Source: Phialophora verrucosa
Taxonomy: Eukaryota > Ascomycota > Eurotiomycetes > Chaetothyriales > Herpotrichiellaceae
Assembly: GCA_002099365.1 (NCBI GenBank)
Contig: MSED01000014.1
Coordinates: forward strand, 1,488,001 to 1,552,000
Direction: 5' to 3'
Length of the DNA stretch: 64,000 nucleotides
Position numbers and translations under genes: made by a program. Below the pieces are notes generated by a model that saw only the letters and a program-made list of their open reading frames with translations, ran no database searches and was not told the origin of the DNA. Positions 9,688-19,960 of the stretch are shown one piece after another. Within the stretch, counting starts at the first letter, position 1, and the number at the start of each line of letters is the position of its first letter.

Positions 9688-10608
9688 ATGGCCCCTGCTA
9701 CTGTTCCTGCGCCCCTCGACGGCAAGGTGGCGATTGTCACAGGAGGTTCTCGCGGCATCGGCCACGGCATCGCCGTCCACTTCGCGACAAAAGGCATCGC
9801 CAAGATTGCAATTACTTACGCTGCCAACGCCTCTGCCGCGGACGTGACCCTCGCACAAGTCCGCAGGGTCAACCCAAACATCAAAGCGACGGCATTCAAG
9901 GCAGATGTCTTGTCACCCACTTTCGCACGCGACGTGGTGTCCAAAGCCCTAACCGACCTTTCCACGCAAACCATCGACATCGTCGTCTCCAATGCCCCCT
10001 ACGTCAACACAGAAGAAGCGCTCCCGATCGCATCCATGACGAAGAAAGTCTTCGATAATCTCCTGACCGGCAACGCCTGGGCACCAGTGCAACTGTTCCT
10101 CGCTGCTTTGCCACACATCCCGCGAGGCGGCCGCGTCATCATGATAAGTAGTACAGCTTCAAAGGCACCCAGTCTGGACCCTGTGGTCTGCTACGGCGTC
10201 TCCAAAGCCGCGCTCGACAGCTTTACACGCAGTCTTGCCCTGATATTCTCCGCAAAACATGGGATTACGATCAATTCTGTGTCTGTGGGGGCTACGATGA
10301 CGGATCTCGTCAGAATACCCATGGAAGCGGGCGTGTTGCCCAGGGAGTTGATTGATATGCTCGTTGGCAAGAATACGAGCCGAGAAGAGGCTCGCGGAGG
10401 TTGAAGATATTGCGGGGATTGTGGGCTTCTTGGCTAGTGAGGACAGTAGGTGGATCAATGGTGAGTTTTACCCGTGGCAAACGTATCCGGTGCAACGCGG
10501 GACTTTTAACATGTGGTTGTCCCCCGACACGGGGCCTGGGATGCTAACGACAAGGCAGGGAACAATGTCCCTGCCAATGGAGGGTCTATGCTCGAGATCC
10601 AAGGGTGA
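9688..10608 (+). pseudogene. Short-chain dehydrogenase/reductase with an apparent +1 frameshift
   Basis: A classical SDR: cofactor motif TGGSRGIG (residues 18–25), a SNAPY version of the NNAG motif, the active-site Ser in ISSTAS (154/155) and Tyr169–Lys173 in CYGVSK. The first frame runs from the ATG at 9688 to a stop at 10404, giving 239 residues. Typical SDR C-terminal sequence (RLAEVEDIAGIVGFLASED, then SRWING) continues directly in the next frame from about 10382. It is then spliced by a GTGAGT…CTAAC…CAG intron (10461–10558) to a last exon ending at 10608, which encodes the expected NNVPANGGS. One extra base (or two missing) near 10375–10390 therefore separates the two halves. Either the gene is freshly broken, or the assembly has a one-base error. 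Convergent with the second SDR, whose stop is 66 bp away. Confidence 0.8.
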
Positions 10609-10674
10609 GACTCAGGGGAGTGACTGTGGATGAGAGAAAAAAAGCCCATACATCCCGCTAGGTACTCTCTATAC

Positions 10675-11522
10675 TCAGCACGCAACACCACCGTCTGCCG
10701 AAAAGGTTGCCCCTGTGGTGTAGCTTGAATCATCGCTGAGCACGAAACATATCGTCTTCGCCATTTCCTCGGCCGTACCCAGCCGTTGCAGAGGTAAGGT
10801 CTTGTACGTATTTGTCACTGGCCGATCGGTCGTTCCGCCATCCGACAACAACCTCGACAACATCGGCGTCTCGATCGGCCCACTGCAATGGCGGTCAGTT
10901 CAGTCAGTCATTTCCCCCTTACGCCAGCAACGCAAAAAGGCAAGAAGATGACTCACGGCGCGAGTGCGTTGACCCTGATCCCCCGTTCCCCCACCTCCTT
11001 CGCCGCGGTCCGGCTCAAGCCGACGACGCCGTGCTTGCTGGTACTGTAGGCCGCAATCCCAGGGCGGCCCATCACGCCGGCCAAACTGGCCACGTTCAAC
11101 ACGCTGGCGCCGCGTTCCATGACCCTCAGCTCCGCCCTCAAACAATAAAACAACCCCGTCAGGTTGATCCGCATGATGAAGTCCCAGTGCTCGTTGCTGA
11201 TGTCGACGAGATTGGTGAAGACTTTCCCGCCCGGCGGGCCCTCCACGCCGGCGATGTTCGCCGCGCCGTCCAGCCTGCCGAATTCCTTGACCGTGGCGGC
11301 GATCCAGGCGTCGACTTGGCCCGAATCCGCGACGTCGACGCGCGTGCCCGTGACTTTGGTGCCCGCGGCTTTCAGTTCGTCGACCACCTTGTTCAGGGCC
11401 TCCTCGTTGACGTCGGAGAGGGCCAGCGAGGCTCCTCGCGCGGCCGCAAGACGGGCTGTGGCCGCGCCGATCCCTGACGCTCCTCCCGTAATGGCAATGA
11501 CTTTGCCCTGAAGTTGCGCCAT
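10675..11522 (-). CDS. Short-chain dehydrogenase/reductase (classical SDR)
   Basis: Two exons (11522–10957 and 10882–10675) separated by a 74-nt phase-2 intron give 257 residues, the usual classical SDR length. Visible motifs are TGGASGIG (12–19) for NAD(P) binding, NIAG (89–92), the catalytic Asn120, Ser146 in NVASLAG, and Tyr159–Lys163 in AAYSTSK. The exon junction rebuilds APGPIETPM, the standard SDR 'PG' motif. The C-terminus ATFSADGGVAC is typical of 3-oxoacyl-ACP-reductase-like or secondary alcohol dehydrogenase members. An Asp after the second beta strand (LALSDVNE) suggests NAD(H) preference; this is inference. The substrate is unknown. It faces the frameshifted SDR. Confidence 0.88.
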
Positions 11523-13265
11523 GACGTGAAGGGATTAAGTACTGTCTGTAGCTGAATTTGCTGTTTTTTCGTACGACGTCGTCTTCCCCGGCCCTAGGTT
11601 CAAGAACACAACATTCCACAGCCGCCCCCAATGCCGCCTCGTCTTACATATGTACTGCGTCTGCTCCTTAGCCGCCGTGAGGGGTTCCGAGGCACAGTTG
11701 GCCCAGCGGGCCAGTCAGGCGGGGATACAAACAGTACGATCCGAATACATCTGACGTTTCTCCGCACCAGACAGTACGGTACTCGGTCAGGCTGGCAGAT
11801 TGTCTTGGCTACCGATGACTTATGGGACTCAGTCACGAATATGTACTGTCGAGTCGACCGGAGTCTTATCTACACAGAACTACCCTCTGTGCGGGTACAG
11901 TCCAGCCAGCAGCGAATACAGGAATTAGGACGTGGAGGGCCCCATACAAGCTTCTACTGTGCACCTTTTATTTCTGGCAGCTTTTCTTCCCGATATCTCC
12001 CGTGGAGCTTAGACTGTTGAACTTTAGCAGGATCCGACCGAGACGAGCGTGGTGAAACGTGAAGTGTGAAGTGTTGGATGTTCAGATATCGTATAGCTTA
12101 ACCATAATCACTCCACACAGGTCAGCCATCCGTTCCAACTCCGGCGAGCACAGACAGGTCCACACCTTTGCCAGCCCGGAAGTACGTGGACATGGATATC
12201 CGCTGATGGCATGGCATACGATCGATCTTGCGATTCCTGTTCACTATTGATACGTATGCAAGTCTACAAACTCTGGACTCTGGATCCCGAATCCTGAGTC
12301 TGAGCAGAGTATCGGACCCTCGACGGAGAATATGAAGGCCCTTCTCTCCAAGGGTATGGCCTAGGAACATAGGAAGGAGTAGAGTAGAGTAGAGAGGAGA
12401 AGATACATACTGTGCCACCCTACACTACAATACTGAATTTTTGCTCTCTGGTAGATAGACGGAAGTAGAAGGAATGCAGCTTCGAGCTTATATTTTCGAC
12501 TGTCCTTTCTTCCCAGGGGTGCGGGGGCAGGTTCTCGCATCCAGGACTAAGTATCCTAATCCTCCCTCTCTGTCTAAGAGCACATCAAACCATCTCGGAA
12601 GACGGTGGCGTCACACTCATACAGCACTGCGACAACAGACCGGTAATTTATCATGAATTCTCGTGAAGATGAAGATGAAAATGGGAAATCGTCAAGCCAA
12701 GAACTCGACTCCCCCTTCCTATGCGGATGAAGTACCGTACCGTCGGCTGTGGACCGTGGACTGCGGACTGCGGACTAGACTGCGTGTGTATCTGGAGGCA
12801 TGAAAATCGGATCCCCATCCGCGGGCGTGTCGCGCGTGTGTGCAAGACGATTCGCCAAAGGTCGCGAGCGCGACCTCCTCGTTTGTGGTGGGACGTTTTG
12901 CAATCGCGGGGAAAAAGAATCAACCACTCACACCAGGCTGGTCGGTGGAACCCTCGACGACATCTGTGGGGGAGGGACGGGGAAATACCCCCAAGCGTCG
13001 AGGGCGGAGGCTGTTTCGATCCGGGCTTGCCAAGCTGGAGACTCCGTAGTCTGTAACCCGCGCCGGGGGTTGAGATGGAGACATAAGAGACGACTGGATC
13101 AGGTGTCGTTCAAAAGGACCAGATTTCGCGGGTTGTAGGATAAGACTTATATTAAATCACTGACAGGGCCGAATGTAAGACACCAACACTTACATTCAAA
13201 CTCGCCCACACTCGCCCACAGACATTCCTGACACCGTCCAGTCCATTACTCGCGCTCATCTCACC
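11523..13265. other. Intergenic, no supported gene
   Basis: About 1.7 kb between the divergent SDR and P450 genes. Only short scattered open frames occur. The right end (about 13140–13265), with TATATTA at about 13149 and a repeated CACTCGCCCACA at about 13200–13220, is the likely P450 promoter and leader. Confidence 0.5.
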
Positions 13266-15148
13266 ATGGCTGTTGGGTTTGTCCTGCCCGGCATCGCTGG
13301 CTTGGTTGTGGCATTCGTGCTATATGCCTTTCTCTTCATCGGGAGGCGAGAGAAAGGTCTCCCACCGGGTACGTACGTACGTGTGCGCATGTTTGGCACA
13401 CATATGGCTGTCAGGCTACTGTATCAAGCAAGCAGGCAAGCAGCAGTGTGACGACGAGACGCGACCGACTATCTTATAGTTTCGAACTCTCTCTAATAAG
13501 TCTGATTCTGACACACTGACACTCTGAACAGGCCCCCCGACGGCCCCAATCATCGGCAACCTCCATCAGATCCCCACCAAAGGATCGTACCTGACCTTTA
13601 CTCAGTGGGCGCGTCAATACGGGGGCATCTTCTCGCTCAAGCTCGGCCCCGGCACGGCCATCGTGCTGACGTCGCGCGCGCACGTCAAACAGCTCATCGA
13701 CAAGAAATCGACCATCTACTCGGACCGCCCACACAGCTACGTGTCCCACAACCTGATCACGGGCGGCGACCACGTGCTCATCGCCCACTACGGCAAGACG
13801 TGGCAGAAGTACCGCAAGACCATCCACCAGCACTTCATGGAGTCGATCGTGACCAGGGACCACCTCCCGCTCCAGCACGCCGAGGCCAGCCAGCTGCTGC
13901 ACGACATGCTGACCCGCCCGGACCAGCACATGGAGCACCCGAAGCGCTACACCAACAGCATCGCGTGCGCCACCATCTGGGGCGTGCGCTCGCCCACGGT
14001 CGACACCCCGCACATGCGCCGCCTGTACGAGTTGATGGAGGACTGGTCCGTGGTGATGGAGCCCGGGAACACCCCGCCGGTCGACATCTTCCCCTTGTTG
14101 CACTACGTGCCGGAGAGGGTGTTTGGGAATTGGCGCAGCAGGGCCGCTGCCGTGGGCGACGCCATGAACGCCTTGTACAACGACATGCTGTCCGGGTTGG
14201 AGAAGAGGAGGGACGCCGTGGGGAGCAAGTTTTCCTTCATGGACAGGGTGCTTGATCAGAAGGACAAGCTCGAGCTGAACAGGCATCAGCTGTACTTCCT
14301 GGGTGGGACCATGATGGAGGGCGCGAGCGATACGAGCTCCAGCATCATCATTGCCGCCATCCAGGCGTTCACCAAGTGGCCGGAAGTGATGCGGAAAGCG
14401 CAAATGGAGATTGATTCGGTCATGGGCGAGGACAGGTCCCCGTCGTGGTCAGATTACGCAAAGTTGCCCTACGTGGCCGCGACGGTCAAGGAAGCTATGC
14501 GCTGGAGGCCAGGTAAGATCTCCTGCTTGCAAACAGTCTCCAAATACCGATTCATGCCTGACCATTATTGTAGTGGTGCCGCTGGCTTTCCCCCATGCTG
14601 TTGACCAGGGTAAGTCGAGCTCCTCATTTCTCCAGGCCAACTTAACAATCGGCTGACGGACGGCATGGACAGATGACTGGATCGATGGGTACAAGATCCC
14701 CAAGGGCTCTGTGATCTTCATCAATGCGTGGGGTCTACACCACGACGAGCAGCGCTTCCCGAACCCAGATACTTTCGATCCCGACCACTACAAGGGTGTT
14801 ACGGCATTAGCATCAGAATTGGCTCAATCTGTCAACCCAGACGACAGAGACCACTACGGCTATGGCTCAGGTAGACGCCTGTGTCCAGGCATTCACCTGG
14901 CAGAGAGAAACCTTTTCCTCGGAATATCCAAGCTCCTATGGGCGTTCGACTTTGCACCCGGCAAGGATGAGGATGGGAATCCCATCATGCCCGATATAAA
15001 TCCGACAACGGGCTACAGTGAAGGTTTCCTGGTGTGTGCAAAGCCTTACGCCCTGGAAGTCAAAGTGAGATCCGAGAAGAGGCGGGAGACTATTCTCAAG
15101 GAATTTGAGGCGGCCAAGAGGGATGTCTTCTCGGCCTTTGATGGGTAA
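13266..15148 (+). CDS. Cytochrome P450 monooxygenase
   Basis: Four exons (13266–13368, 13532–14512, 14574–14609, 14673–15148) encode 531 residues, normal for a microsomal fungal P450. Exon 1 encodes an N-terminal membrane anchor, and exon 2 begins with the proline-rich hinge GPPTAPIIGNLHQIP. Later motifs are the I-helix GGTMMEGASDTSSS, KEAMRWRP (ExxR), FPNPDTFDPDHY (PERF-like) and the heme-binding YGSGRRLCPG near residue 440. The tiny 36-nt third exon encodes VPLAFPHAVD, the K'-helix/beta region. The sequence resembles O-methylsterigmatocystin-oxidoreductase-like P450s (CYP64/CYP620-type), which oxidise aromatic polyketides or other hydrophobic substrates, but the substrate here is unknown. 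The neighbouring SDRs, hydrolase and TF-like gene fit a tailoring or catabolic set. Intron 1 starts with several GTAC repeats. Confidence 0.92.
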
Positions 15149-15779
15149 GAGTCAGTTGAAGCGGGGGAAACACCAGTTTACAGTGGTAAGGGATAGCGGC
15201 CAAGAAATACCTGCGCATATTGAAGAACTTGATTGGATTAGTGAGAGTTCCAAGCGACTGACATACGTTGCCACCGCGTCGACGTGGAGAATAACGATCA
15301 TTCTGCAAACTGCGTCAGTCGGAGCTCCGCCAGTGCAGAAATGGCCTCCACCAACCTTTTTGGCTACTGCCCATTTCCATCCTCAGAAACCCATATGCCC
15401 GTGAAGCCTGTCTGAAGGAGGTGGGTTTTAGTACATAGCTTCTTCGCCCGGGCAGCACCTGGACCTTCAGGAGGCGATAGAGCGGCCGATTCGCTGAGCT
15501 GCACTGAGCCATCCATTTCGGAGTAGATGCCACGACATATCTTGACAACAATTCCACTGACTGCGAGTTCGCACGCAATACGATTCGATTTCCATATAGC
15601 GACTCCAAGGTCCGCAATGTAGATGAATGCCGAGGAAGCAGGTCGGCCATCGTGGTAAGATGAATGCTTTTGCCAGCCAAAGAAGAAAAGGCTTCGGCGA
15701 GCGCAGCGAACCTCCATAGATCCGGAGCTGCCCGACAATTCTTGTTTGTGTGGCACTTTGTGCCGATCAGTAAGGGTTC
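15149..15779. other. Intergenic between convergent P450 and helicase genes
   Basis: About 630 bp. A 130-codon frame on the minus strand (15364–15756) has no ATG near its start and no recognisable motif. The region should hold both 3' UTRs. Confidence 0.5.
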
Positions 15780-17075
15780 CTAAGTCAACAGATCGGCAAC
15801 ATTCATGGGCATCTCGTCGATTTGTGTCGAATAGTAGAGTTCGATGTCGCGTAGGATGCGGACGTCTTCACTGGTGACGAAGTTGATGGCCACGCCCTTT
15901 CGACCGAATCTCCCACTGCGTCCGATTCTGTGGATATAGTTCTCTCGGTTGCTAGGTAGGTCGTAGTTGATGACAAGACTCACTTGCTGGACATCGATCC
16001 CGCGAGCCCAGACATCTGTACTAATGAGAACTCGGCTGTTGCCCTGTCTGAAGTCGGACATGATGCTGTCGCGTTCCTTCTGTGGCATCTCTCCGTGCAT
16101 GCTGCTGACTGTAAAATTGGCCTCGCGCATCTTGTCCGTAAGCCAGTCGACCTTGCGGCGCGTGTTGCAGAAGATGACGGCCTGAGTAATTGTGAGGGTG
16201 TCGTAAAGGTCGCACAAGGTGTCGAACTTCCATTCTTCCTTTTCGACAGCGATGAAGTACTGCTTGAGGCCTTCGAGAGTGAGTTCGTCACGCTTGACCA
16301 GGATACGCACAGGATCGGTCATGAACTTGGTGGTCATGTCCAGCACGTCGTAAGGAAGGGTGGCGGAAACGACGACGACTTGAGTCGCAGGAGGGAGGTA
16401 TCGGTAGACATCGTAGATCTGCTCTCTAAACCCGCGATTGAGGAGTTCGTCTGCTTCGTCGAGGACCAGCATCTTGATGTGTCGAGTGCGTAGGTTTCGT
16501 CTTCTGATCATGTCCGCCACCCGGCCTGGGGTGCCCGACACGACATGTTGACCGTAGTCGAGTTTTCTGATGTCTTCGCCGACGTTTGTGCCTCCAATGC
16601 AGGCGTGACACTGTACATTCATGTAGTCGCCGAGGGCCATGATGACGCTCTGGATCTGGGTTGCGAGTTCTCGAGTTGGAGACAGGACGAGAGCTGGACG
16701 ATTGTTAGCGGAGCCTCAAAACCAATTCATGTTCTCTCACCTTGAGTCTCTCGAACCGAGGTCTCGATGATCTGCAGGATACTGATCGAGAAGGTGGCGG
16801 TCTTGCCAGTGCCTGATTGCGCCTGCGCGATCGTGTCTCTTCCCTTGCAGATCTGGACAATGGCTCGAGATTGTACAGCAGAGGGTGACTCGTATCCGTA
16901 AGCGTAGATGCCGCGAAGGAGATTTTCCTTGAGGTGCATGTCCTCAAAGGTCGGCGCGACTGTCACCTCCTTCGAGGTCGAGAACTCCATCCGGTCTGCG
17001 GGTTGTGTGAGTTGCAGGGTCGCATGACTCCCAAGGAGACTCACCATCTGCGGTCCGATCAATGCCTTCCGCCAT
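15780..17075 (-). CDS. FAL1: ATP-dependent DEAD-box RNA helicase FAL1 (eIF4A-III)
   Basis: Three exons (17075–17045, 16995–16741, 16693–15780) with introns of 49 and 47 nt give 399 residues, the usual length of fungal FAL1. All DEAD-box motifs are present in order: Q-motif region ending at AIVQ, AQSGTGKT (Walker A), PTRELA, GG, TPGR, DEAD, SAT, then the second RecA domain with STDVWARGIDVQQV and HRIGRSGRFGRKG. The sequence is eIF4A-like; DVWARGIDV and the C-terminal MPMNVADLLT favour eIF4A-III/FAL1 over translation factor eIF4A. The protein acts in the nucleus in pre-rRNA processing and, in many eukaryotes, as the exon-junction-complex core. The short first exon (31 nt) is supported by the reading frame and the MAEGIDRTADRMEF junction. 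Confidence 0.95.
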
Positions 17076-17930
17076 TTTGAGTTGTGCAGTATGGTAGATG
17101 AGTAGAGCTGGGTTGAGATGGGGGGCTGTAAAGGTTATGGCGACGGCGATGCGCTGAAACTGAAGAGAAACTGAAGAGTTGGTGAAACGACCGAAGGACC
17201 CACACAAAAGGTGGCTAGTGAGCAGACAACGTGTTTGATTCGCTGAGAGTTTCAACTGCTAGCGTCCGAGTAGCAATTCCGTGAGGAGGAATTATAAACC
17301 AGGACTTGTACATACATCATACTCGAGTCGGTTCTTATTTCTGTCCCTGTTGCGCTATTGACACTTCATTCTCTGGAAATGACCATGCATGCTCGCAGGC
17401 TTTGCAAGGTCCTCCGTATTCCATTATTCCATGCCGCTTTTCGAGCGTACGAGTAGAGTGTAGGGTTGAAAGGGTAGTGATGTGATGTGAGAGAAACCAG
17501 TCGCACCATGCATGTATGCCTGATAGTCCTTGAGCAGATACAAGATACAGCACTGACCAGTGTGTCTGATTGACCGGTACAGATGAGGCCACTGACTGCA
17601 GTAGCGCCGCGTCGCGTCACTCGAAGGGTAAGATGAGCGATGGGTCAGCATAATTGAGCGGGAGAATGGTTTTGCGAGGCTTTTTTTGGTGTTTGTCCAA
17701 GAAGACAAAAAAGAAAGGGAAAAGAAAAGCGCTCTCAACGCTTGAGCCCCGAAGGGCGCCGCGAACGAACCCCAGCAGGCAGCACACAGCACACAGCAGA
17801 CGACACCGCCACCGACAGCAACACCACCGAACACACCCCACCACAAACCACCACACAAAACCACCGCCACCCACCGACACAGACCGCGACTGGACGCCCT
17901 CGTTGACGAGGCCCAACACCCGGAGACACC
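17076..17930. other. Intergenic: FAL1 promoter side and 3' side of the Gly-rich gene
   Basis: About 855 bp upstream of FAL1. A TTTATAAT element (minus strand, 17291–17298) lies about 216 bp before the FAL1 ATG. The right part (17660–17920) is A- and C-rich on the plus strand and forms the 3' flank of the next gene. No further gene is supported. Confidence 0.45.
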
Positions 17931-18842
17931 TCACTCATCTTTCTCCTCACCAAGCCGGGCGCGGAGAGAGGCGATCTCCAGCTCGGCATCCCGAAGGCGT
18001 GCCTCGCTGTCGAGAGCGCGCTCTCTCCACCCGCCAGCCTGGATCTGGAAATCGATGAGCTCGATCCCCAGGCGCAAGGCTTCGTCTCGGAGACCCCCGA
18101 TGCCCGCTTGGACATCGTTGGCGATCCCCCTGGCCTCGACCACGGACCCCCACAACAAACCAACGGCCTCGTAGATCCCCTCGCTGGCTGCGAGGATCTC
18201 CGCGCGAGCGCGCATGGCTGCTGGATGGCCCCGTTCGCCAGGGACCAGAGGGATCGCGACGTCCAACGCGTCGACTTCATCCCGAACCTCGCTCAAGTGA
18301 GCGAGCCCGGCGCGGAGTCGCTCCGCAACCGGGGCGTCAACCTCATCGAGGTTGATGCGCTCGGCCTCCTCTTCCTCCTCCACCTCCACCTCCACCTCCT
18401 CCTCTGGGGCCGGAGCCCGACCAACACCAGCACCACCAGAGGGACCACCAGACACACCAGAGACACAACCGGGGGAGGCACCAGAGGCACCACCAACAGC
18501 GACACCAGAGTCACCCCCAGCACCACCACCGCCGCCGCCCTCGGCACCCGAAGTTCCGGAGGCAGCCTCACTGCTGCCCTCACTTGTGTCTTCGGGATCG
18601 GCCAGCACGTCGCCGGCGGTGGCGGCGGTGGCGGTGGCATCGGCACGCAGGTCGGCCGCGTCCACTGCTTGCTCGGCCTGCTCTTGCTCTTGCTCATGCT
18701 CATCTGGCCGGACACTTGACGCCTCACTTCCAGGTGCAGGAGCTACGACGTGATGTTAGCTCGCGACTTCTTGCATAGGAGAAATTGTGATGTTCAAGAG
18801 TGGTGCCACCGACTTACCTGCGGAAGAATTTTGTGATGCCAT
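17931..18842 (-). CDS. Unrecognised acidic, Gly/Ser-rich protein with C-terminal coiled coil
   Basis: Two exons recovered by splicing: 18842–18818 (begins MASQNSSA) and 18742–17931, joined across a 75-nt phase-1 intron with GTAAGT donor, GCTAAC branch-like site and TAG acceptor. The spliced length is exactly 279 codons, giving 278 residues. No family is recognised. In order the protein has a Glu/Gln-rich stretch (HEQEQEQAEQA), an Ala/Asp region, a Gly-rich block (about residues 80–125), an acidic run of Glu and Val–Glu repeats encoded by CTC/CAC tracts, then an ordered-looking helical C-terminal half of about 140 residues. That half ends in a heptad-like stretch (SEARLRDAELEIASLRARL). Composition is strongly GC-rich compared with its flanks. 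Could be a scaffold or a chance long frame, but the splice structure and coiled coil favour a real gene. Function not assigned. Confidence 0.6.
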
Positions 18843-18879
18843 TTGGAATGTGCAGTCGCGTCGGTCGGAAGGCTGAAAA

Positions 18880-19310
18880 ATAATTGAGGTGGGTGTGAGT
18901 GACACTTGAGATGGCCTGACGGTCTGAAAGTCCGAGAGTCGGACGGTCCAAAAAGAATTGAGGTGCGTATTGATACGGTTTGAGACGGTCTGCGACGGTC
19001 GTGATGAAGTCTGAGAAGTCTGACTTTGTTGCGCTGTGATCGTTGTCGGTCTAAGACGATCGCGATGAAGCGTGAGAAGTGTGAGAAGTGGTAAGTATGT
19101 GTCGCTCTATGATCCTTATCGATCTAAGACGATCGCGATGAAAGTGTGAGAAGTGTAAGAAGGGTGAGAAGTGGTGGCTTTGTTTCGCTCTGTGATCGTC
19201 GTCGGTCTGACAGTCTGAAGAAAAGGCGAGGCAGGCAGGGATGTGAGTGACACTGTCTATCTGAGACGATTGTGATCAAGTATGAGAAGGACGATCTTGT
19301 CGTGCATGCG
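18880..19310. repeat. Degenerate minisatellite upstream of the Gly-rich gene
   Basis: Imperfect tandem copies with core GTCTAAGACGATCGCGATGA followed by short GTGAGAAGT units and a CGCTCTGTGATCGT-CGTC tail. Copies start near 18988, 19048 and 19121, with lengths of about 60, 73 and 83 bp. A weaker copy begins at about 19256, and AATTGAGGTG plus GTGAGTGACACT are duplicated at the edges. Length growth comes from extra GTGAGAAG-type subunits. The array sits just upstream of the start codon at 18842 (minus-strand gene), so it lies in the 5' region. Confidence 0.75.
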
Positions 19311-19960
19311 CAGCGGTATCGTCGTATCGTGTTGTCGTCGTGGTGTTGAAAAGACGAGGCCGTGATGTGATATGATACGATGCGACAAGACGAGACGAGA
19401 CGGTGCGACGAAGTTGGAGTTGATGAGAAGAAGAGAATTTTGTGAAAAGAACAGAAGAGAAAATAAAAGAAGTCGCCAGCTGGGATTGTGCGATTGTCAC
19501 CATCGCCGTCACCGCCATTGTTCTGTCGGACCCGGACCTTCCTCTTCACAGTGAATTTCTATCCTCGAGACTTCACGGACCTCGTTCGGTACTGCCTCAG
19601 GCGAACATTCAATCGATCAGTTGGAAAATTGATCGTCCTATGCCTCTGGTAGTGGCGCGAAACGGGTGGAAATAGCTCTCTGCTCTAGTAGTAGTAGTAG
19701 CGAAATAGTAGAAGGGGATGGGAGGATACGTGGAGACATATAGAATGCACGGAGCAGAGGCATGGACAATGCTAGACCAGGATAAAGGAAAGGGAGCGCG
19801 ACAGGATCGTTCACCAAACTTCAGCAATAGCAACAACACCAGCACCAGCACCAGCAGCACCTGTCGTTCATTGTATTGTCGTTACATGTCGTGACGAAAG
19901 CGATTTATATAAGTATGCACGGATGAGGCCAAGGGTCAGCTCAGGCCCAGCGCACCCGTT
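19311..19960. other. Intergenic, 3' side of NAD kinase
   Basis: About 650 bp of purine-rich plus-strand sequence with GACGAGAC-type repeats near 19385–19400, TAGTAG repeats near 19685 and CAGCAC/CAACAC repeats near 19830–19860. No gene is supported. Confidence 0.5.

Noticed and set aside
13369..13384. GTAC tetranucleotide repeat at the P450 intron 1 donor
   Set aside because: Too short (about four units) to treat as a separate repeat element; the donor itself is normal.
13474..14403. 309-codon minus-strand frame opposite the P450
   Set aside because: Antisense shadow produced by the GC-rich codon use of the P450 gene.
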